This document shows, piece after piece, positions 10,316 to 20,586 of a stretch of DNA of 64,000 nucleotides. The DNA lies in the NCBI GenBank assembly GCA_015179125.1, contig WHVA01000462.1, positions 27,940 to 91,939 of the forward strand. The letters are read 5' to 3'. The translations under genes and the position numbers were made by a program. The notes under the pieces were generated by a model. It was not told where the DNA came from and did not search any database. It saw only the letters and a list, made by a program, of their open reading frames with translations. Numbering within the stretch: the first letter of the stretch is position 1; each line of letters starts with the position of its first letter. The DNA is from Gautieria morchelliformis (lineage: Eukaryota > Basidiomycota > Agaricomycetes > Gomphales > Gomphaceae).

Positions 10316-11765
10316 CTAGCGGCGTCTGGGGAGGTCGCGTGGCTTTCTCACCCCCCGAAGCTCTAGATAGTTATCTAGGGCTTCAAGGTCCTTGCAGGAT
10401 GACATGGGTTCCCATGTCACATCACCTAGGGTCCAGCAGACCTGGAACTCCAGGTCCGTCGAGTTTATCCATTGATGTGCGATAATCTCGTCGACAAGCC
10501 ACTCGTCGTCGTCATTCGCTCCAAAGTCATAAAATGACTTGGCCTCACAACAAGGGAATAATTCGTCGTTGTTAGCCTCGTATTGTCATACGAGGCTTGA
10601 ATGGAAGACCGGTGAGATATGACGGCTTTTCAGCTTGTCGGGAAGTTCAAGGGTCACCGTCGAGGCATCATTGTGGGCCTCGATGACGCGGTACAGTCCA
10701 ATGTACCGCAGGATTAGTTTTCTGGCTCTTCCTTTCGGGAGAGTTAGGTTCTGGGTCGAGAGGTAGACGCAGTCGTTGGCCGCGTACCTGTCGCTCACCA
10801 TATGTTTCTTGTTTGCATGAAACGTTTCCATCACTCGATGCTCTATGATTGCATCATGTGCCGCCATCAGGTTCCATTTTGCCTGATGTGCATACTGGGC
10901 TACCCCCTTGAACGGGGTGTCCATGGCTATGGGGCGGTCTATCCGCGGCATATAGCCGTGGTTCAGCTCGAAGGGCGCAAACCCTGTGGTCGCGCTGACG
11001 TTGCTGTTGAGGGCGACCTCAACCATCAGGCATTTCAATGCCCAATCCTTCTGATCGTCTCTGATGACCGTGCGCAATATCTGTCCTATCAAGCGGTTTG
11101 CCCGCTCGGTGGCTCCATCCGTCTGGGGATGGAAGGCAGTTGACATGAGGAGCTTAGTCCCCATGAGTCGCTGTAGTTCATGCCAAAAGATCAACGTGAA
11201 CTTTGAGTCTCTATCCGAGACGATGGAGTCGGGAACCCCGTGGAGTTGAATGATCTCCTTCAGAAACAGCCAGGCTACTCCCTTGGCTAACACGCTCGTC
11301 GTTGTTGGCACAAGGTGTACGAGCGACGTTAGTCGGTCAATGACTACCATCAGGTAGTCACAGTCATTGGACTTGGGCAGAGGCCCCATGAAGTCGATGC
11401 CAATTGACTGCCACGGCCTATCCGGAATGGGTAGGCTGTGTAGTAGGCCTTTGGGCCGTTGTGGCCCGGTTTTCGTCATCTGGCACTTCGCGCACGATGT
11501 GCAGAACAACTCTATGTCTGGGCTCATGCCTGGCCACCAATATGATCTTCGAATGTAGTTCGAAGTCTTCAGATGGCCGTAGTGATGACTATTTGATGTG
11601 CCCGATCAGCCTCCTTCCCCCTTGAAGAACAGAGCGGGGGACGGCAATGATGTCTCTTCTGAGCTGGTTCTTTGTCCAGATCAGCCCGTCCCAGATCCCA
11701 AATCTCGGGTGCACGTCTGGGTGCGCCATGATCTTTGCGAACATGGTGTCCTTATGGTACGCGTC
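10316..11765 (-). pseudogene. D integrase with chromodomain
   Basis: The core starts near 11527 with the second half of the zinc-binding domain (CTSCAKCQMTKTGPQRPKG) and shows the catalytic triad in GIDFMGPLP, SDRDSKF and HPQTDGATERANR. The main frame stops at TGA 10586-10588, but the same frame continues for 90 codons to 10316 and encodes a chromodomain (DEWLVDEIIAHQW, FQVCWTLGDVTWEP). The stop therefore looks like a CGA-to-TGA change. Upstream, a TGA at 11766-11768 and a frameshift near 11600 separate it from RT-RNase H. Integrase inserts the element cDNA; the chromodomain class directs it to marked chromatin. Confidence 0.85.
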
Positions 11766-14515
11766 TCATAGGACCTTGGACAGGTCTACGCCCTGCTCGA
11801 CGATCCGGCACAGGGGTGCACCCTCATTTCCTGCAACGATGACTCTGACATCATCGTCGTCGTCATCACGTGATGTGGTGACGCTTGCGGGCTTTTGTGA
11901 GCCCTCGTTTAATGCGGCGGATTCCATTACTCTCACCTCTGTCTTCTCAGCGAGGCGTTTAGACCGTCTCGTCGCCGCTGCTCGCAGCTCGATATACCGG
12001 TCGGTGGGCAATAACTCACCGTCCGGGTCTAAACGCGCATCTGCGTTTATGAAGACGTGGTCCAGGTGATTGTCATCACTCGTGTCGCTCTCGTAGTAGC
12101 GTGACAGGCAGTCCGCTACCTTGTTCTCTACACCGTCAACATGTACGGTGTTGAAGTTGAACCGGGAGAGAAACTCCCACCATCTGACCTGGTGGTCAGA
12201 CAGGCTCTTCTGGGTCTCGAAGTACTCGAGCCCTTTGTGGTCTGTGATGAGGGTGAACCTCCGTCCCAGCAGTTTGTCCTCCCATTTCATGAGAGCCTCG
12301 AGCACTGCGATTGTCTCATGCTCGTGAGTCCAGTAGTGTTGCTGAGCAACACTGAACTTCTTTGACAAGAATCCGGCAGGCCGACAGGTTTTCCAGTTGG
12401 GACCTTGGCCGTAGACTGCACTGACGCCGGCTTTTGACCCATCGGTGATCACCCAGATCGGCTCTGGGCACCGTGCATCTACTGGACGCAGGATCGGAGC
12501 CTTACAGGCCAACGCCTTAATGCTTTGCCAGCATTTGTCTAGTAGTGGGGTCCATTCAAATGGATGGTTATTATGAGCACAGCCTGATAGTGGGGTGGTA
12601 TATGTGCTAACATCTGGCATGTAATGTGCCAGATACTGTACCAGCCCGAGGAAATGCTGGACATCGTTAAACGTCCGTGGCCTACGCCACTCGCAGATGC
12701 GTTGCATCTTATCCTCGTTGGCATGTACCCCTTGGCCATCGATGATGTGGCCGAGACACTCCATTCGGATGGAATAGAGGTCCACCTTTTTCTTGCTCAG
12801 AAACAGGTGATTCTTCCTCAGTCTGTCAAAGATGATGTAGAGGTGCTCTTCATGCTCTTGTATCGAGAGCAAGAATATGAAGATGTCATCCATGTATACA
12901 TGGACGAAGCGACCTATGCAGTCACGGAAAATGGCTGTCATCAGCCATTGGAATGTTGATGGGGTGTTACAGTCTCCCATCTGTATCACCTGGCTCCTAA
13001 AGGTGCCAAGGATCATGGCAAAGGCAGTCTTTGCTACGTGATCCGGATGGATCTGGATCTGCTCGTATGCTTCCGACATATCCAGTTTTTGTTAGAATAA
13101 ATGAGAGAGCTATATCACACAGTATTCTAAGGTCTATACAATCGTCTAACTGAGCTAACATCTGGGAGAAATAATCCATGCACCAGTAGCAGTGCCTGCC
13201 CTGGAAAGCAGGCACCTGGGCCCTGGTCAGAAGAAATATTGCTATGGGACTAATAGTCCCATACAGGGACATCGGACACGATGGAGATTACAGTATACAG
13301 TCCTATCTATGGACTTACTGAATAGCTACCTCAGGAGAGAGGTACAGAGATGGCAAATGCCTTGCCAAGGCTGCTGTAGGCACACAGCACAAGACACACA
13401 GAATTCTTTTCTATTCTATTCCCCTGACCAGCTCCACTGATTACGAGCTGTATTACATGTTGAAAGGGGCTTTGTATATTGCTCCAAGGTCCCAGGTTAG
13501 ATACTTGTCAGTAGGACAAGTATCCCATCATTGTTCCTGCTCCACAGCTGTATGCAGCCTGTGGAGCATTTCCACATTATCCTGACCCATTCACTCACTA
13601 TCTTGAACACTGGTACTCACTACTATTTTAGTATAAGTAGCTACCATAAATGTACGAACAAAACATCCAGAACAATCCAGAATTGCTGTTTCACCTCCTG
13701 AAGTAACTGTAGACTTGTTTGATAGCTACAGAGCTTATTTCTTGATAGTTTTCTCTAATTCTTTGTTGAGAGTCTACTATAACTGGCTACACTATACTGT
13801 TCCGAAAGCGAAAGCTTCGGACCTCTTGTTCCTCTGTTCTCACCTGTTTCTTCTTCGACTCGGTCACGTGACCTACATCAATCAGTGACGCACTTGCCCC
13901 ACAGAGCTTAGTCAGCTCACGCATATACCGTGCACAGGGGTGCACGAAGAGTCCCCACTCCCTGAGTCACCAAATATATCTGTTCTAATATATCTGATAT
14001 ATTATTCCTAAAAGTTTTGTTCGATACCGACAGCGAGCCATGTCGCTGTGGATGATATCCTGATCCGGGAAGGGCGTGACGTCCTTCACCGTGTTCTCGT
14101 TCTGCTGACGCAGATCGAAAACGGTTCGTAATGTACCGTTCTTCTTCGGCACACACAGCATGGGCATGGCCTGCTGCGCAACTGCCGGAATCCACCACTT
14201 TGCAGTGGTGTATCTTTCTATCTTAGCCGACAGTTCCTCTTGGAAGTGTTCGGGGCATTTCGGTAGTCGATAACGCATGTGCTTGTTGGGATCGATGAGA
14301 TTGATCTCATGGTTGATCTCCCATAGTGGCGGGAGTTCTAATGGAATTCCACTGACTAGGTCAGTGATTCGTTCCATCCATTCCTCAGGGAGGCGAGGAA
14401 GGTCATCATCCATTAGGATGATGGTGGTGGTTGGCTTAGAAGCCATTAGGTGCTGTGTGTGTCTATTAGGTTCCGCGGTGCGCGGAACCGCTTTCCTCTT
14501 CCCCATCGCTTTCAC
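11766..14515 (-). pseudogene. D reverse transcriptase and RNase H, split by an LTR
   Basis: The N-terminal part (14515-14019) has the RT fingers (MLCVPKKNGTLRTVFDLRQQN). The rest resumes at 13084 with MSEAYEQIQIHPDH and carries the catalytic VHVYMDDIFIF (YMDD box), the connection, and RNase H (WVITDGSKAGVSAVYGQG, LITDHKGLEYFE). The 924-bp repeat at 13090-14013 lies between Leu and Asp of the conserved TKLDMSEAY; removing it with one GTTTT restores the frame. The frame ends at TGA 11766-11768, probably an altered CGA because coding similarity continues beyond it. Confidence 0.85.
13090..14013 (+). repeat. R1 repeat, probable solo LTR of 924 bp
   Basis: Flanked by GTTTT on both sides (13085-13089, 14014-14018). 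It begins TGTTAG and ends CTAAAA, i.e. a CTAACA end with one change. It holds a TATA-like TATAAGTAG near 13630 and no ORF of note. Related but diverged sequence occurs at about 19560-19992 plus 28143-28245, and inverted at about 41640-42085, so R1 is a repeat family. The internal region of its parent element is not in this window as far as I can see. Confidence 0.75.
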
Positions 14516-14537
14516 CGTTAGGTGAGAGCGCCTCTCC

Positions 14538-15191
14538 CTATGGTTGTAGGGTGAGTTCGAGGACGAGTTGTCCCATGACTCGTCCTCCTGGCTTCAATGA
14601 GCCGGGTTTGGCTTCGGTGCCCGGGTGATCCTGCTCACCCGTGGCCCTTGTCCTCGTTTGTCGATCCATCATCGTCGAGACCTTGCCCGTGGGGATCACT
14701 TCCTTCCCCTTGCGGATCATCCCTGGGCTTGAGAAGTCCAGGGTTATGCCGAACCTTCTTAGGAACGGCGTCCCTAAGATCGCGTCGTAATATTCATCAT
14801 ATGTTTCACGACCAAATTTGATGGTTGTGTTCGTTCCATAGTAGATCGTGGAACGGCTGCCTATGCAGGCTAGCTGCAGCACGATTGGCTGCTCCAGGGA
14901 GAATGTTTTCATCCCTGTAGCTCGCGTGAACTCAGGGGATAGCAATACCCCTTCACTGCCGCTATCTAGCAGGCAGTGGGCTTTTACGCCGTTTATTTCC
15001 CAGTACCCCGACAGGGTACGGTCCTCACTGTGTGGGCGCGTTGGCCACGTCCTGTGTTTGCTTCGGTGGTGATACACTAGTTCGGCTGCCTTGTCTGGCG
15101 TGACCAACGTGTGTGCTGCCATGACTTTCGTGGCGGTTTCGTCCTCCGGCGCGAACCTGATCACGCTGGACCTGTAGGTGGTGTCCTCCAC
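14538..15191 (-). pseudogene. D protease region
   Basis: The segment encodes a retropepsin-like aspartic protease: HCLLDSGSEGVLLSPEF carries the DSG active site, followed by the flap-like region and YYDAILGTPFLRRFGITLDF (the ILG-type motif). It ends with a stop at 14538, just before the RT frame begins. Fragment K (31613-32567) has the same arrangement. The protease would cleave Gag and Pol. Because gag, protease and RT lie in different frames with stops between them, I call it part of a broken polyprotein. Confidence 0.8.
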
Positions 15192-15229
15192 CTCTTCGTC
15201 CCATTCATAATATTGGGATGGCTCGGGGT

Positions 15230-17543
15230 CCCACTCTTCAGTGGGCGCATCTCCGTTGTCCGGAGTGTTGTTGGGTTGGGGATAACCCTCCCCTCTTCAT
15301 CAATTTGATGGAGAGAATTTTGACCGAGATCTGTCTCTGGATCTTTGGTTTCTTCTTCGTGCCTCGCGGCCACTGTCCTGATGCCGGACTTAAGCCGGGG
15401 AATTCTGCTCTTTTGTGGCCAGATTGGCCGCATTCAAAGCATGTGGTGCTGCTTTGGCTGCCGCTGGGCCGATCATTAGGTCGGCCCAACACTTTCGCTG
15501 GTGGGGCAGGTCACGGGGACGATCCTGATGCTTGAGGCTGTTTAGCTTCAGGCGGGCATCCGGCTTGCGCTGGGCGTGGGGTGGTGGCCATTGCGCTGCT
15601 CCACTTCTTGAGAACAGGCTGGGCCTGGTCAGGCCTGTCTGTGTCGACGTCTTGCTCCCTGTGAGCCAGGCAGCGCTTGCCGTTGCCGCTGTGCTCTCTG
15701 CGTGGTGCATCCCCATGTTGTATTGGGATGCCTCCTCGATCATTCGGGCCATCTCGAAGAGTTGCTCTATTGAGCTGCTCTCGGCATTGTAGCCCTTTTT
15801 GAGGACTTCGTTGCGCAGTGTTTCATGCAGCGCCGACACGAACCATCTCCGGAATCTGTAATCGTCTGGCAGCTGTATCATACGTGTCGCGTATTTTGTG
15901 AGCTCATTCAGCATCTCCTGAATGGTTTTCATGCCCTGCATGACCACGTCGAATTTATTCGATGCGTGATGGTACGTCAGTGTGTGCAGGAACCTTTTTT
16001 GAAGGCCTTGCATCACAGTTTCCAGTGTCCAGTTGCGGACCTGGTGATCGAAGTGTTCTACATTTCGAAGGAACCATTCCTGGGCTTCGCCAGTGAGGTG
16101 AGTGCCCACGTAGCATGTAGCCGACCTGCATATCTATGCTGGTTGGCCCTAGGAGGCAATTCATTTTCAGCCATCATAAGATGGCTGCCACGAAGATCTC
16201 AAACTCTTTGAGGTCAGATCCTCCGGCGTATGGCTCGGGGTGAGCCAGTTTCATGCCAGCTTTCGCTAGCACAGACTTCTCTGGGTCTGTGTCTGCGGCA
16301 TCTGCTAACGCCACGCGGATCATCCGCGTGTGATCCCGTCGTACGGCTCCATCTGTATGACATCAGCCTGATCAGGGATTCCCTGGCCTTCCGTTGGGGC
16401 CATGGATCGCTCGCGCGGCTGTGACACCGCGCGGGGCAGGCTGTTGTATGCCCTGACGGGCCCTGGGCCCGGATCGGGCTCAGGATCGGGAGCATTTTGT
16501 GCTCTCGATTCTGGGGGCATTTTGTGCCTGGTGTCCCCAGTCAGCCCCACGTTGTGGATCCGCAGCCTGCTGTTGTAGGCTGCACGTGCCTGCCGTGCGT
16601 CCTGTACGGCTTGCATGAGCTGCTTGTCGGGCAGCTGAGCAGTGTGGCTGTGGGGCCACTGCTTCCTCAGCATTCTTCGCTAGTAGCTTGAGGGCCCACG
16701 TAAGGCAGCGTGCAGCTGCGGCCTCTTTACGCTGCCAGTGCATGACTTCGAGCTCTAAGCTCTCGGTCGTCATTTCAGAGTCAGGCTCTGAGGCGACCTG
16801 TTCCCTGACGATCTGTTGGATCGTCTTACGGCTGTCCGTTGGGGCAGCCAGTTGCTCTTGAGGTTCATTCCTGAACCTCATGTCCTGTTCAACCAGGACA
16901 GCTGGCGGTGGCATTCGCTGCTTTTCCCGCTCCTTTCGGCGCGGGTCTTCCGCATTGTGACCGCGTTCATTAGCTGCGGACTGTCGCGAGCTCAGACATG
17001 TTGTGTCGCGTTCGCCACGTGGGCGGAGGCCCTTCTGGACGTCTTCCAGTGTGGCTGCGTCTTGCAGCCTGATCTCCTCCGCCTGGTGGAGTTCCTTGCT
17101 GATTGCCATTAAGGCGGAGGCGGCGTTGTCAAGCTGCAATGCCAGCTGATCGTGCTTGTGGTGCATCAGCGTGCTTCAGTGCAGCGCAGCCTGCACCTGC
17201 TTGTTCAGGGCCTCTGCCGTCTTGTGGTTGATGGCGTGAGCTCTCGAGCTCTTGCGACTGGAGCTCGAGTATTCCGGGGCTCGTCTTTTTTGCCGTCGTC
17301 CCCCTTCAGGGACGATCGTCATCGCTCTACTTCGTGAGCGGCGGTTCGAGTCGTGGCTTTGTGCCCGTCTCGACGTTGATGCTCGGCCATCTGACGACGG
17401 CGAGACTTCTCTGCCCTTTCCTTTGTCTCTGGGCAGAGGGGATTGGGGGGGCGGCGCCGGCTGGTTGCCTGGCATCATCTCTTCCTTGACCACACTCAAT
17501 GAGACGTGGTCGGGATTTTCCTCGTCTTCCACTGGGGGACAAG
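15230..17543 (-). pseudogene. D gag
   Basis: Read on the minus strand from about 17543. The N-terminal part is Ser/Arg/Pro-rich (KGKGREVSPSSDG, NRRSRSRAMTI) and is followed by a helical stretch (HHKHDQLALQLDNAASALMA), a segment shared with element E (AANERGHNAEDPRRKEREKQ), and the capsid region at 16109-15600 (GEAQEWFLRNVEHFDHQVRNW, MQGMKTIQEMLNELTKYATR). A zinc knuckle follows in another frame near 15430. The knuckle reads C-F-E-C-G-Q-S-G-H with Phe in place of the last Cys, so it is probably dead. Frame changes separate the parts. The 5' LTR, primer site and start codon have been deleted with the 17.5 kb end. Confidence 0.75.
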
Positions 17544-17545
17544 GG

Positions 17546-17579
17546 CTAGAGTACATGTATGGTATCTAGGTTATTTACA
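17546..17579 (-). repeat. Remnant of the D 5' LTR
   Basis: About 34 bp (CTAGAGTACATGTATGGTAT... to ...TTATTTACA) match the end of the 3' LTR at 7447-7479, directly next to TSD GAAAT. The rest of this LTR, the primer binding site and the gag start are missing, which would make the copy promoterless. Confidence 0.75.
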
Positions 17580-17584
17580 GAAAT

Positions 17585-19559
17585 TGTCCGAAGTGATGAA
17601 GAAAGGTTATCTGAGACAGATGACTCCTTAGTCGGTGAAGGCACTCCTCTAGAGGCCTTCACCACCAGGCACAGGGTAATCCCAAGGGTTTGGAGTAAGG
17701 AGAATCGGTAGTGTCAACTCACTAGTGGTGTTCCTTATTCTTGATATGAATGAGGGATATGATAGAATGGTAGAGCTCAAGAGTTGGTTTTTCACAAGTG
17801 GGTAAGGGGATGCACAAGGAAGATGTATGATAATTGAACTAGGAAGCATACATGCGAGGTGAGCCCTTTTTATAGAGAATACATGTATGCTACTGATGAA
17901 TAAGAAAGAGGCCAGGTGGTTCAGAATATTACAAAGGATGCACAGTCGCGTTACAAACAAAGGGGAAACATACTATGTAGAGTGGAGCCCATAGCGAAGC
18001 TAATTCCAACAAGAAAGAGGAGTTTTTGAAAGATTAATAGAGATTCCATGCCTTGGCAGCTCCTACTGTCCTGTCCTGCAGCAGTATCAAGCCCATTGAT
18101 CCTAACCCGCATGGAGGCTGCAACTGACACTGGCCGAATGTGTTCTGAGCAGGAGGGTCATCCATGGAGTGGGAGTTTCATGGGTGATGGGTTCTATGAT
18201 CAACGATGGCTCCACGGGCAGGGGTCCTGACAGGAATGATGGATTAGTGAATGTGAATGGGGTTCGGCGAAGTGTTCGAAGGTCCGACAGCGGGGATGTT
18301 CATTTGCTGAATATGGATGGCTGATCCGTGGAATAAACAAATCATGACAAAAACGTGGCTGCAATGGCCAGCACATCTTGGCTTGCAGACAGCAAGCTGC
18401 TGCCTCAACCAGGCCTGAATAGTCTTGCATCTTTCCCAAGGAGTGGTGTGTTCCAATGCCTGCAGCCTCCCCACCCAGCACCATCTGGACGGATGCCTGA
18501 GACTAAACACCCTCAGGTGATGGGAAGCTCAGCAAAGCCAAGCTTCCCACCAAAGGCAATGGGCTGGCCACCCAATCGACCTGCTACTTCCCAAAGCAAC
18601 ATTACATGCTTTAGAGCCATTTTGAAGTCAATATTTACTAGCAGCATTAGTAAATTATTAGCTGTTTGTGCTCACAACCCAATCTGACATACTGCCAGTG
18701 CATGACACCCATGCCTGTATCCTCTAAGGGGGATGTTTATAAATGTCATATATATGTATATATAACTTAGCTCAACTATATTTCATAAAATATATCACAA
18801 TTGAGGCAGTTGCCAGCATCTGTAAGGCATGCTTAATCCTAGCCCCAAAGTTCTTTCTCACAGTCTGCTGCTCCCCCAGGAAAGGGTGTATACCCCATTG
18901 TCTAAACATCAATAGTTACATATCTTTGTACTATACATGCATATTATTTTAAACATACCTTCTAATCAGATCTCTCAACCATATATAATAATATAGTACA
19001 GGTATGTCCATACTTGCTTCTATATTCTGTGATTGTACATCTAACATGTTTCATATCTACTTCTAACATGTACTCATTGTTGTGATAAGCGCAATTATTC
19101 TATTTTAAATCATTCATATACAAAAGAAACTAATAAAGAAAGGAAAACAAGAAAAGATCAAAAAGAAATAGAAATGACACTCACGACAGACGTCGGCGCA
19201 GACGACGAACACATGAATTTACGGCTTGCTATCTTACCCACAGATCTAAGGCACAGAGATTCAGACATCGACCACGTGCGGTCGATCAGGGACGGCGCGC
19301 CTATCGAGTGATGGCATCGGCCATGACGTCGACAGGCGCCAGGCCACAGGCACCGAGTGGGTGCGGGCACCAAACGCCGCAGAGGACAATAGACTGCGCA
19401 GGAATATAGGGTGCTGTGGAGCGACTTGAGAATGTCATCCGCAGTACACATACTCAATTAGCTGCCCCACAGAAAAGGCACAGAGACAGTGGCCCCATCA
19501 CCAAGCCTAGCATTTATGCTAGGCAGGGAAAATTCAGCTCCATTTTTCTATTTGAACTC
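17585..19559. other. Two kb without a recognisable gene
   Basis: No convincing coding sequence. 17585-17960 read on the minus strand has a TATA-like CTATAAAAAGG near 17870 and could be the rest of an LTR split by element D. 18720-19150 is AT-rich. 18960-19080 resembles 28290-28390 loosely. The ORFs here are short, have no known motif and no neighbours to support them. Confidence 0.4.
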
Positions 19560-19992
19560 CATGAGATGACTGACTGACCACTATCCTAACATCATGTGGA
19601 CAGGGGCTTTGTATACTAGGTACAGATCTCTATTCCAAAGCCCAGACAATCCTAACACCATCCCCATCACCCCATGACTTCATGACTATAAATTAGTCAC
19701 CCCTTAGTTACAAGCAGCTTTTCGACCCATCTGTCCAATATCTTGAGTACTGGTAGTTACTACTAATATAGTATAAATAGCTAGTACGAATGTATGAACG
19801 AAATCATCCAGAATCGATTATTTTACCCCCTGAAACTACTGTAGTCTTGTTTGATAGCTACAGAGTCCAAATCTTGATAGTTTATTCCAAATCTTCGTTG
19901 AGGATTCACTATCACTGGTTACTCTATACTACCTTAAAAGCGAACGCTTTTGATTTGGTTATCCCTTGGATCGACACCATCCTTCTGTCAAC
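19560..19992 (+). repeat. R1 repeat copy 2, left part
   Basis: Shares with 13440-13900 a TATAAATAGC-type box (about 19772), CATCCAGAAT, TTGTTTGATAGCTACAGAG and AGCGAA..TTCG stretches in the same order. Element B inserted here at TCAAC; the rest of the repeat resumes at 28143 (ACACGGTCACGTGACT...CTTAGTCAGC). Boundaries are approximate. Confidence 0.65.
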
Positions 19993-20542
19993 TGTAAGCA
20001 CCCGGCCTTTGGCCAGTTACTTACCGGTATAACTTTCTTCCGAGCCCGAGCCTTGTGATACTCGTGCCCGAGTACATATGATTCTTATCCTGCGCCTGAG
20101 CCCGAGCTAGAGCTAGAGCTCATATCCGACCTTGATCCCATGCCCGTATCCCCTTAGTTACTGATTCCGCTCCATCATGCATCATTCATATATTACCTCG
20201 CCATGACCTCGCCCTGATCTCCACTAATATGTTCGCCCCTGACTCGTACCCTCGCCCCATATATAAACCCTCCTGTATGCATTCCTACTCCTCAGTCTGA
20301 AAATCAACTATCGTATAACTTCGATCCCTAGCTAGTTTCTAAGCCTTGCCTCTTAAGTCAAACCTCGCCTCTTATTCGTTTGCCTCTGAAGTTGGGACTC
20401 GTGCGTAGGGTCGGCGCAGCACATAAGCTGAAGCCTAGTCCCTCTCCGACTTCCCCATCCAAACCTCGCCCCGTAACCTCGGACCGTACCTCGGGTTTTG
20501 CTCCCGACCTCGGTCAACCTTACGACGGATCGTATCGTAACA
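19993..20542 (+). repeat. 5' LTR of B
   Basis: 550 bp from TGTAAGCACC to CGTAACA. It differs from the 3' copy by about 13 substitutions, of which about 11 are CG versus TG or CA. I could not recognise the tRNA that would prime at the sequence after 20542. Confidence 0.92.
20260..20293 (+). promoter_or_regulatory. Core promoter of the B LTR
   Basis: TATATAAA at 20260-20267 and CTCAGT at 20291-20296, the same pair and 33-bp spacing as in the LTR of A. The 3' copy carries the same elements. The transcription start near 20293 is inferred. Confidence 0.5.
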
Positions 20543-20586
20543 GTATTTTCAGACTGCTTACACCCTACGTATCCCTTTTCTTCACT

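Larger units (their letters stand above)
7268..17579 (-). mobile_element. Gypsy element D, nearly complete
   Basis: Both outer ends carry GAAAT (7263-7267 and 17580-17584), a 5-bp TSD. Read on the minus strand the order is a truncated 5' LTR (about 34 bp left, 17546-17579), gag, protease, RT-RNase H, integrase with chromodomain, a further sense ORF, a purine tract at 7480-7494 and a 212-bp 3' LTR. Two later LTR insertions (7917-8607 and 13090-14013) add about 1.6 kb. Pol and the downstream ORF contain TGA codons in place of Arg, so D is dead. Its sequence is unusually rich in short inverted repeats. Confidence 0.85.

Noticed and set aside
18355..18687. Plus-strand ORF of 110 codons as a host gene
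   Set aside because: No motif, no intron or neighbour support; the composition is that of non-coding repeat DNA.
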